DNA of 30,816 nt. Origin: Bacillota bacterium. Lineage in GTDB: Bacteria > Bacillota > Clostridia > Lachnospirales > Lachnospiraceae. Made by a program: the position numbers and the translations under genes. The notes beneath the pieces were generated by a model, which was not told the origin of the DNA, searched no databases, and saw nothing but the letters and a program-made list of their open reading frames with translations. Numbering within the stretch: the stretch's first letter is position 1; the number at the start of each line of letters is the position of its first letter. Shown here piece after piece: positions 1 to 6,763 of the stretch. The stretch lies in NCBI GenBank assembly GCA_023436765.1, contig JAEZHX010000021.1, positions 1 to 30,816 of the forward strand, read 5' to 3'.

Positions 1-304
1 TAATATAATTCATGTCTCTGATTTCCCTTGTAAACGGAGCATTGATCAGGACTGTATCGGCATAATCCAATGCTTCCAAGGCCAGGGCTACGATTGCTTC
101 ATACTCATAATCCCTGATATTTTCTTCGAAAAAGCTGGAGCTTCTGTTATAGGGTTCACCGGCTACTTTAAAAATCTGTTTTGACAGGCAGATCAGAGTA
201 TCCTTATCCAAGTATACCACATGCTTTAATGCCTTAGCCAATTGCTTTGATACATAGGTTTTACCGCAGGCTGGGGGTGATGTAACCAGGATTAATCTCT
301 TCAT
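1..304 (-). CDS. P-loop kinase-like ATPase, 3' end outside window
   Basis: This frame is open from an ATG at 304 to the left window edge, giving 101 residues of the N-terminus. It starts MKRLILVTSPPACGKTYVSK, where PPACGKT is a Walker A-type phosphate-binding loop right after the first beta strand. YLDKDTL follows at about residue 32, a position where small AAA_33/zeta-toxin-like kinases often carry an acidic catalytic residue. The start is set by AGGAGG eight bases upstream; the overlapping ATG at 308 is in another frame. The gene reads the same way as the polymer operon, but it has its own promoter and a palindrome in the 200-bp gap, so it is probably a separate unit. The substrate is unknown. 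The P-loop call is firm; the exact family cannot be fixed without the C-terminus. Confidence 0.75.
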   Translation of the reverse strand, partial: MKRLILVTSPPACGKTYVSKQLAKALKHVVYLDKDTLICLSKQIFKVAGEPYNRSSSFFEENIRDYEYEAIVALALEALDYADTVLINAPFTREIRDMNYI

Positions 305-333
305 CCATACTACCTCCTAATTCTCAGCTGTTC

Positions 334-359
334 ACAAACATATAGTAATATATGTTTGT
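334..359. promoter_or_regulatory. Perfect palindrome, operator-like
   Basis: ACAAACATATA, a four-base spacer and TATATGTTTGT form a perfect 11-bp inverted repeat. It lies just downstream of the -10 box of the promoter at 369-398, so it covers the expected transcription start of the partial kinase gene. That position and symmetry suit a dimeric repressor site. A short mRNA hairpin at the 5' end is the alternative. Confidence 0.5.
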
Positions 360-368
360 CCATATTCA

Positions 369-398
369 ATTATACCCCGCACTGACCCCTGTCTGCAA
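369..398 (-). promoter_or_regulatory. Sigma-A-type promoter for the partial kinase gene
   Basis: On the minus strand TTGCAG (393-398) is followed after 18 bases by a perfect TATAAT (369-374). The start codon of the kinase-like gene is 65 bases downstream of the -10 box. Confidence 0.55.
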
Positions 399-432
399 GT
401 CACGTTTTCTTAGACTATCGCATCATAAGGTA

Positions 433-480
433 AGGGCTTACTGCAACTTATAGATAACGTAATCATCTTGCAGCAGCCCT
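433..480 (-). terminator. Weak hairpin after the polymer operon
   Basis: AGGGCT (433-438) pairs with AGCCCT (475-480), and TGCAA (442-446) pairs with TTGCA (468-472), around a large loop just after the last operon gene. No U-tract follows on the minus strand, so termination would be weak or factor-dependent. Confidence 0.25.
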
Positions 481-501
481 CACTACTGAGCTAACTAATT
501 A

Positions 502-1866
502 CTATATCGATAGATAGGTTCTATCCCCCGTTATTTCCTGGCTTTGCTTCATAAAGGTGTTTCTGCCTATCGAATAATATTCTACGCCGGCATCTCTCAT
601 CGATATCGGAGAGTATAGATTGGTTCCATCCAAAACAATCGGATTCTTCATCAGCTTCCGATACATTTCGGGATTTACTGCCTTGAATTTACCCCAGCCC
701 GTGAAGATAAAGCATAGTTCGGCATCGCATAGTGTATCGAAGATATTATCGGTATAGGTGATATTCCCTTCTGTCAAACTTCCCTCCGGAATGATCTTCT
801 TAAAGTTACTGATTCCGACCGGATCATAAGCATAGATATCCGCGCCCTCCTGCAGCAGTAATCTAATATTCTCGATTGCCGGAGAGGCTGTGCAGTCTTC
901 CGTTCCCGCCTTATAAGTCAGTCCGAGGACTGCCACCCTGCTGTCCCTGACCCGGAAACGCATCCGACGTACCATATGATAAAGAGACAGGGTCTGCTCC
1001 TTATTTAATTCAATTGCAGTGAGCACCGTTTTGGGTGTATAGTCATATTTTTTCGCAAGCTGAAGCATTGATTTCATGTCCTTTGGCAGACCGCTTCCAC
1101 CAAAGCCAATCCCCGCCGAGAGATAGCTCCCCCCAATCCTGTCATCACCGGCCAGTCCTCTTGTCACTTCATCCAGATCAATCCCTGTTAAATCACAAAG
1201 GCTGGCTATTTCATTGATATATGCAAGCTTAAGCGCCAGAAAATTACTGGTAGCCAGCTTAATCATTTCCGCTGATTTTCTGCTTGTCACAAGAATGGGG
1301 ATTTGGAAGGGTTCATATATTTCACTTAGCAGCTCCCTTGCCTGCTTGTCCTGTGTTCCTATAATAATACGCTTCGCATGAAGTGTATCATGGACGGCAG
1401 ATCCTTTGGAGCAAAACTGTGGATTATAGGCCAGCTCCAGCTGAGTGCCCTCCGGCTGAAATTCCTTCAGGTACAATTCCAGCCTCTCGGAAGCTCCGAC
1501 AGGTAATGTGGAATTAACTGCAATCACCATGTTCCTTACTGCTCCTGCTGCAATTTTTCTCAAGATTGCATTAATCCCCGATAAATCATACGTACCATCC
1601 TGCAGTAATTGATACTCTTCACCCAAAAACACAGCCCCGGCATCCTCATAAACCAGCGGATCCTCCGGCCTGTATGCTAACCTTCCTTCCTCCATATATC
1701 TTCTTATCAGCCTGATCAGATCTGCTTCAAATACAGTAACCTGGCCCGATTCCACCAGTATGGCATTGATATCGATATCGGTATAGGTAACCGAATGGCC
1801 GACTACCGCAAAGCACACTCCCAGCACAAGACTGGTATAATCTGTTCCGCAAAATAATAGTTTCAC
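502..1866 (-). CDS. UDP-glucose/GDP-mannose dehydrogenase-family protein lacking catalytic residues
   Basis: The 454 residues align along the full length of nucleotide-sugar 6-dehydrogenases (N-terminal Rossmann domain, central helix, C-terminal UDP-binding domain), which oxidise UDP-glucose to UDP-glucuronate. The start is a GTG with GGGAGG six bases upstream. Several hallmark residues differ. The dinucleotide loop reads GTDYTS (7-12) instead of GxGYVG. NPEFLRE has become NPQFCSK (148-154), losing both Glu. The Asn four residues after Lys203 is Ser207. The nucleophile loop GFGGSC is GFGGSG, with Gly259 in place of Cys. The Arg of the DxRxSP loop is Thr327. Thr120, Lys203 and Asp263 are kept. 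The frame is intact, so this is not simple decay. It is the last gene of the polymer operon. Fold and family are certain; normal dehydrogenase activity is unlikely. Confidence 0.85.
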   Translation of the reverse strand: MKLLFCGTDYTSLVLGVCFAVVGHSVTYTDIDINAILVESGQVTVFEADLIRLIRRYMEEGRLAYRPEDPLVYEDAGAVFLGEEYQLLQDGTYDLSGINAILRKIAAGAVRNMVIAVNSTLPVGASERLELYLKEFQPEGTQLELAYNPQFCSKGSAVHDTLHAKRIIIGTQDKQARELLSEIYEPFQIPILVTSRKSAEMIKLATSNFLALKLAYINEIASLCDLTGIDLDEVTRGLAGDDRIGGSYLSAGIGFGGSGLPKDMKSMLQLAKKYDYTPKTVLTAIELNKEQTLSLYHMVRRMRFRVRDSRVAVLGLTYKAGTEDCTASPAIENIRLLLQEGADIYAYDPVGISNFKKIIPEGSLTEGNITYTDNIFDTLCDAELCFIFTGWGKFKAVNPEMYRKLMKNPIVLDGTNLYSPISMRDAGVEYYSIGRNTFMKQSQEITGDRTYLSI

Positions 1867-1932
1867 AGTATTCCTCCCTTTAACAGTATCATAATTATTT
1901 TAGTCCAAATGAATCTCAATTATTCCGACAGC

Positions 1933-2709
1933 TTAATTCGTTACATTCCAGTTCTCTTTCATACGGCTGATTTCGTAGTCCAGGTCTTTATGCTTTCGCT
2001 TCCTCATAGCTCCTTCCTCAGTTTCCACCGGAATAATTCCCAGGATTGTGGCATGCAGATATTTCTCAACATCCTCCGGGGTTCTTATGTTATCATTCAG
2101 CATATGTATGACTACGATGATCCCCGATGCCAGCAGTACACCAAGTATGCCGCCGTACAGAATACCCTTTCGGACATTCGGACGGAAGGGTATGGCAGGA
2201 AGCTCACCGTATTCCACAATATTCGCCTTCTCAACTGCCATGATGTTTACCATTTGCTCCGACGAAATCACAGCTACTTCATCAGCGATCCTTTTCGCCA
2301 TACCCGGATCACTGCTGACTGCACTTATCTCGATTATTCGTGTACCCTCAGGGTTGTGTACATATATCATACCCGCAAGTGCTCCCGGGCTTAGTGGTAG
2401 CGTCAGGTTTTTGATCACCTTCTCCATAACAGGCCGGCTCCTGACCAGAATCAGGTAATCCTGCGTCAGCTGCATACCGGTCTGAAGGTCAGCATAGGTT
2501 GTCTTGCCTAATTCCTGCCGATGAATTACATAAATTTTAGTTGTCGACAGATACAATGGTGTTTTTGTGTATTTATTTACGTACCCGAAGACGATTGCCA
2601 TAAAGATACCTGCCAATATAATCATCCACAATTTATGGAATAAAACGAGGCATATTTCCCGAATGTCAATTTCTATCTCTTCCTTACCCTCCTGAAACGA
2701 TGTATCCAT
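1933..2709 (-). CDS. CpsC/Wzz-type polysaccharide co-polymerase and BY-kinase activator
   Basis: This 258-residue protein has the layout of Gram-positive CpsC/CapA proteins: a short cytosolic N-terminus, TM1 at about 27-45, an extracellular alpha/beta domain starting at the YLSTTKIYV strand, a proline-rich PAIPFRPN motif at 171-178, TM2 at about 181-203, and a cytosolic tail. After TM2 comes NDNIRTPEDVEKYL, the usual Wzz-family signature. Such proteins set chain length and activate the partner BY-kinase through the tail. The RBS is AAGGACAG next to the ATG. In most firmicute clusters this gene sits next to the kinase gene; here it is about 15 kb away, near the 3' end of the same operon. The family call is confident; pairing with the kinase at 17492-18184 is inferred. 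Confidence 0.9.
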   Translation of the reverse strand: MDTSFQEGKEEIEIDIREICLVLFHKLWMIILAGIFMAIVFGYVNKYTKTPLYLSTTKIYVIHRQELGKTTYADLQTGMQLTQDYLILVRSRPVMEKVIKNLTLPLSPGALAGMIYVHNPEGTRIIEISAVSSDPGMAKRIADEVAVISSEQMVNIMAVEKANIVEYGELPAIPFRPNVRKGILYGGILGVLLASGIIVVIHMLNDNIRTPEDVEKYLHATILGIIPVETEEGAMRKRKHKDLDYEISRMKENWNVTN

Positions 2710-2849
2710 CTGTCCTTACCCCTTTCTGACCATACATTAAATTAATTTATTGTTATTACTTAACACTGAGCTTATGAGACTGGGTCTTATTGCTGTTCCG
2801 GCTGATAGATTCTGTCCATCAGCTCCTGAATTTATAGTCATTGCAGCGA

Positions 2850-3773
2850 TCAAAGAGACTTTATAATTGCATCACAGACCTCATGAAACATACGGATTCT
2901 GGCCTCTTTCGTTCCCCCCGCAATATGTGGGGTAACTATTACATTTTCCATGCTGATATTCCACAAATCACTTACCTGGTCTGCATCCAAATCCAAACCT
3001 ACTGAAAACTCCCTATGCTTGCCAGCCTTCAGGAAAAGAGCGTTCTGATCAACAACCTCAGCCCTGGATACAGATATAAACACCGCATCGTCTCTTAATG
3101 CTGCTACTCTTTCTTCTGAAATTAACCCTTTCGTATCGTTCGTCAATGGTATATTGACGGAAACGATATCCGATTCTTTCAGCAGTTCCTCCAGCGTAAC
3201 AAATTGAACCCCCATCTCCCTCAAATCCGAATGCCTGTCTGGAGACCTTGTCCAGCATAAGCATTGCATGCCAAAGGCCATGGCCATGGTCAGAACAGCA
3301 CCGGCTGTTCCTCCGGCACCTACTACGCCAATCGTTGAACCATATAAATCCGTGGGCTTTGCTTTCATACTTTTCTTGTTCTCACCTAAGGCAGCCACTC
3401 TTCTCCCCTCAATGAATTGCTTTTTTAAGGCTAGAATTAAACCAAAGATATGCTCTGCAACTGATTTCCTGTTTGCAGCAGGAGCATTGATAATCCGAAC
3501 CAGATCTGATTTTTCTTTCGGTACCCGAATATGATCCGTTCCTATGGATGCTGTTGCAATCAGCCGGGGTGACTTTATGTCCTTGAAGCTTTCCTCCGGC
3601 AAGAGCTGCCCTGTTCCGATAATCAAAATATCATATTCCTCTAATATTTTCTTCAGTTCGGATTGATCCGGGCGCTTTTCTCCCCGAGGGTGCAGCGTCA
3701 CCTTCACATTTTCTCTTTTCAGACATGCAACAGCCTCCTCCGGGAAATCATCAAAAACAGAATATGCTCTCAT
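2850..3773 (-). CDS. D-isomer-specific 2-hydroxyacid dehydrogenase-family protein
   Basis: Enzymes of this family interconvert 2-oxoacids and D-2-hydroxyacids with NAD(H). I place the start at ATG 3773 (307 aa); a longer reading from TTG 3791 lacks spacing for an RBS, while GAGGAG lies ten bases before the ATG. The 5' end overlaps the upstream fusion gene by about 23 bp, which suggests translational coupling. Visible features are NAPAANRKSVAEH (97-109), the NAD loop GAGGTAG (152-158), SRAEVVDQNAL with the catalytic-type Arg237, and TPHIAGGT with His283. Where the family usually has Asp and Glu (D-x4-E), this protein has Asp261 and Gln266. Its position between an aldolase fusion and CpsC suggests it reduces a product of that aldolase. 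The substrate is unknown. Confidence 0.85.
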   Translation of the reverse strand: MRAYSVFDDFPEEAVACLKRENVKVTLHPRGEKRPDQSELKKILEEYDILIIGTGQLLPEESFKDIKSPRLIATASIGTDHIRVPKEKSDLVRIINAPAANRKSVAEHIFGLILALKKQFIEGRRVAALGENKKSMKAKPTDLYGSTIGVVGAGGTAGAVLTMAMAFGMQCLCWTRSPDRHSDLREMGVQFVTLEELLKESDIVSVNIPLTNDTKGLISEERVAALRDDAVFISVSRAEVVDQNALFLKAGKHREFSVGLDLDADQVSDLWNISMENVIVTPHIAGGTKEARIRMFHEVCDAIIKSL

Positions 3774-5514
3774 ACGCAATTTGCTCCTCAAAATAATGAT
3801 TCAAATATTCCTGAGCAAACTCCTCGTCACAGGCTACCTTTTTGCAATCAGGCATATCCTTCAGCAGATCTATCAGTATGTCTGTAGTAACGCGCTCATC
3901 CTTATGAAATATCTTGATGTAGCTTGGAGTACAGCCATACAAGGAGGAGAGATAATAGTCCAAACAATATCCCCAGGGAGTTGTCTTCATTAGCTGAGAA
4001 AAGTAGTTGGATATTAATTCATAAATTCCTATTGTATGATAGCTGCCTCCTTCTGCGGCTAAGACAGGTAAAATCAATTCTGTGCAGAGATTTCCGGCTC
4101 CTTTTCCCATACCCATTATGCTGGAATCCATCATCAGCTCATGTCTTGCCGGATACTTTATCAGTGTACATGCATTGGAGAAGGCCAGCTGACGATTATT
4201 ATGCGCGTGGAAGCCTATCTTCATGGATGGGAGCACATACCGATCCGCAAGCTCTAATTGATGGAGAAGCATAATATGATCCATTTGACCGAAGCTGTCA
4301 ACAATATAAAAGGCTTTTGCCTCTGAGAGTTCATTATTGCAGTGGGTAATCAGTTCCCTAAATTCCTCATCACTGTAACGCGTTGTAACCATGGGCTGTA
4401 TATACAGCTGGTAGCCTTTCTTTATGATGATCTTTCCCCATTCTATGGCCTCCTGCCAGTTCTCTTTATGGAAAGCCAGTCGAATTCCATCAATGCCCTC
4501 CTGATCAGCAGGTAAAAGCTTTGCAACATCAAAGGCTCCATAGTCAATCATTGCCACATAAGTTACGTCCTTCTTCTTCCCGGTTACCAGCATTACATCC
4601 TTAATTATCTGTTCATTGGTAAAGCAGGTTCTATCCTGATCAGAACCTCTCTTATCATCAATATAGCCGCACTCAATATATTGCAGGCCGGCGTTCTCAA
4701 GACATTCCTTAATTTCCTGTATTTTTGAATAGCCATAATCAAAATCTATTACAATACCACCATCCCTTAAGGTACAATCCAGCAGCTCAATCTTTACCCT
4801 TTTTCGAGTTGCTCTTACCATACGGTCGGCAATATCCAGGTCGTTATCCGTAGTTATCTTAAAATTACTCGTGTGACCCTTCACACTTCTGATCCTATAT
4901 CCTAATTTAAGCATAAGTTGAGTTGTTCCTGTTATTTTGCTTTTTTCCTCTGAATCAAACCTGCTGCAGGCGTCATACAGAAGAGCGATATTAAAGCCTG
5001 AGGGAGTCTGACCGTGATATAATATGTTTCTATCCATAGTGCCATCAATAAAGAACGGGTCCTGCGCAGTATGAATCGTATCAGCAACAGGAATAACAGT
5101 CAGCGCTAATTTATAATCCAAAGCAGCATCAATACAGTCATTAATCATTTGCTGGCGTACAAAAGGTCTGACTGCGTCATGGCAAATCAGAATATCTTCT
5201 TCCTTCAAGCCATTGCTTCGAACAATATCATCCATGATATTGATAAAAGAGTCGATTCGTTCTTTACCTCCGGGAACGATTCTGATCTTCATCATTTCGG
5301 CTAAGGAGAAGCTTGCTCTAAGCAAGTTATGAGCATATCCCATCCAATCCTTATGAACAGCAACATACACCAGCTCAATTCTGCTGTTCCGAAGGAACTG
5401 ACGCATTGCCAACACAATAATAGGCACCCCGCCAATCGCAATAAACTGTTTGGGAATGGTATACCTCTCTATTCGCTTCCCCATACCTCCGGCTAAAATC
5501 GCACCATAAACCAT
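3751..5514 (-). CDS. Fusion: IspD/TarI-like cytidylyltransferase + DRE-TIM aldolase
   Basis: This 587-residue protein carries two enzymes in one frame. Residues 1-235 are an IspD/TarI-type nucleotidyltransferase that joins CMP from CTP to a sugar- or polyol-phosphate: LAGGMGKR (7-14), PKQF (21-24), GGKER, HDAVRP (112-117), PVADT and NFKITTDNDL are all present. Residues 240-510 are a DRE-TIM metallolyase domain like 4-hydroxy-2-oxovalerate aldolase or HMG-CoA lyase: LLDCTLRDGG with Asp246/Arg250/Asp251, the metal pair HAHNN (436-440), and GMGKGAGN (468-475). About 80 further residues follow. The start is the second Met (5514), which has GGAG six bases upstream; the Met at 5526 has none. Neighbours are a TagF-like transferase upstream and a 2-hydroxyacid dehydrogenase downstream. 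The domains are clear; the CDP-linked product is not known. Confidence 0.88.
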   Translation of the reverse strand: MVYGAILAGGMGKRIERYTIPKQFIAIGGVPIIVLAMRQFLRNSRIELVYVAVHKDWMGYAHNLLRASFSLAEMMKIRIVPGGKERIDSFINIMDDIVRSNGLKEEDILICHDAVRPFVRQQMINDCIDAALDYKLALTVIPVADTIHTAQDPFFIDGTMDRNILYHGQTPSGFNIALLYDACSRFDSEEKSKITGTTQLMLKLGYRIRSVKGHTSNFKITTDNDLDIADRMVRATRKRVKIELLDCTLRDGGIVIDFDYGYSKIQEIKECLENAGLQYIECGYIDDKRGSDQDRTCFTNEQIIKDVMLVTGKKKDVTYVAMIDYGAFDVAKLLPADQEGIDGIRLAFHKENWQEAIEWGKIIIKKGYQLYIQPMVTTRYSDEEFRELITHCNNELSEAKAFYIVDSFGQMDHIMLLHQLELADRYVLPSMKIGFHAHNNRQLAFSNACTLIKYPARHELMMDSSIMGMGKGAGNLCTELILPVLAAEGGSYHTIGIYELISNYFSQLMKTTPWGYCLDYYLSSLYGCTPSYIKIFHKDERVTTDILIDLLKDMPDCKKVACDEEFAQEYLNHYFEEQIAYESIFCF

Positions 5515-5567
5515 GATGATCTCCATTCTGAATAAGAATTCTGCTTATTCTTTACCATTTCGCTCTG

Positions 5568-6761
5568 TTATTTATCCATCTCTGCAACTATTCTGTTTAC
5601 CAGTGTCTCAGTTGCGTGCATCTGATCATCAAACAGGCCTAATTCAGTCTTAAGAGAAACAATCCCAGCTGCATACCTTTCAGGATCATATTCCATAATA
5701 TTTTTCACTAACTCTTCCTTAATAGTGGCGACCGGGAATGGAAGTTCATTGATATTCCAATAGAGTCCTCGTTCCTTCTCGGTATATTCCTTAAGGTCAG
5801 TAGCATAAATAAAAGCCGGAATATCGAGAAACAAGGTATCAAAGATACAGCTGGAATAATCGGTAAGTAAGCTATCACTTGCCAGCAATAAATCCACCAT
5901 GTCAGGATAATCCGTAGCGTCAATTACGTTACCCGGAATTTCTATCCTGTCATAGTTCCTCACGTTTGGATGTAGTCTGCGAATTCCAACCCACGAACCG
6001 CCAAACCGTTTTTCAAATGCCTTTACTATTTCTTGATAATCCAGGTCATAGAGTCTCCCCGCTGTGGTATTACGAAATGTAGGTGCATACAGAAACAGGC
6101 GCGAGCCATCGCCTAAATGATACTCTTGCCTTATTCTCTTTTTTGTCTCTGCTCTGTCCTTGATCAGCCGTTCCACACTTGGAAGACCGCAATTAAGTAT
6201 CTCACCCGTGTACCAAAACGCCCGTCGCAGCATTGCAGTTCTCCACCTCGAATTAGATGGCTTCAAATCCGTCATATCAGAGTCATTTCTGGCAAGCATG
6301 AGGTACGCGGCAGTCAGCTTGTCCTCAGCATCCTTCTCAATTTTTTTCATTGGAATCCCACCATGCCCGGTTCCAATATAGAATTGTCCCTTTCTTTTTC
6401 TTACATAGCCCTCTTTTCTGCAATCATCAATCCAGACTTTCGCAGTAACCAGTTCATAAACAGCCCTGATGGAGCCGTATCGTATCCTGCGTATTCCCCC
6501 ATCCCAGCATGCTTCAGTGTGATCCAGAAGGTATACAAGGTCTATGGAGGAAGCCGTTCTACGTAATTCCTCTGCAATATACCTCGGATCACCTCCATAT
6601 CTTCCCTTGAAGCTTGTAACAACTACCTTCTTTTTATCAATGGGTAATATTCTGAAAAGGTAAAAAGGAATACTGAATATGCTGTATTTAAGTGCAAAAT
6701 ACCACCTGCTATTATCATTCATTTTTAATAAATTTTTTATCGTCCTCTTTATTTGACACAT
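5568..6761 (-). CDS. CDP-glycerol glycerophosphotransferase-family (TagB/TagF-like) enzyme
   Basis: Proteins of this family move a polyol-phosphate from a CDP-activated donor to a wall or surface polymer at the inner membrane face. The 397 residues show the family landmarks in order: a basic, amphipathic N-terminal stretch suited to membrane attachment, GTGHGG around His133, YAPTFR (225-230), RLHPN (262-266) and SLLTDYSS (298-304). The usual Trp before the first His-Gly is absent. It starts two bases after the flippase stop (TAG, then ATG), with GGCAGG as RBS. Because a cytidylyltransferase fusion follows directly, the donor may be a CDP-linked compound made by that fusion rather than CDP-glycerol. 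The family is well supported; donor and acceptor are inferred. Confidence 0.85.
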   Translation of the reverse strand: MCQIKRTIKNLLKMNDNSRWYFALKYSIFSIPFYLFRILPIDKKKVVVTSFKGRYGGDPRYIAEELRRTASSIDLVYLLDHTEACWDGGIRRIRYGSIRAVYELVTAKVWIDDCRKEGYVRKRKGQFYIGTGHGGIPMKKIEKDAEDKLTAAYLMLARNDSDMTDLKPSNSRWRTAMLRRAFWYTGEILNCGLPSVERLIKDRAETKKRIRQEYHLGDGSRLFLYAPTFRNTTAGRLYDLDYQEIVKAFEKRFGGSWVGIRRLHPNVRNYDRIEIPGNVIDATDYPDMVDLLLASDSLLTDYSSCIFDTLFLDIPAFIYATDLKEYTEKERGLYWNINELPFPVATIKEELVKNIMEYDPERYAAGIVSLKTELGLFDDQMHATETLVNRIVAEMDK

Positions 6762-6763
6762 AG

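Noticed and set aside
502..1866. Pseudogene call for the dehydrogenase homologue
   Set aside because: The frame is intact, starts with a good RBS and keeps the overall fold; only active-site positions are changed, so a pseudoenzyme fits better than decay.
1909..2394. 161-codon plus-strand open frame
   Set aside because: Lies opposite the cpsC-like gene, which has clear domain motifs and an RBS; the plus frame has no recognisable domain and no RBS.
2787..2819. Ten-codon minus-strand ORF with a nearby GGAG between the dehydrogenase and cpsC genes
   Set aside because: AGGAG is only three bases from the ATG and the peptide is too short to support; probably chance.
6117..6566. 149-codon plus-strand open frame
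   Set aside because: Antisense to the TagF-like gene; no RBS or domain signature.
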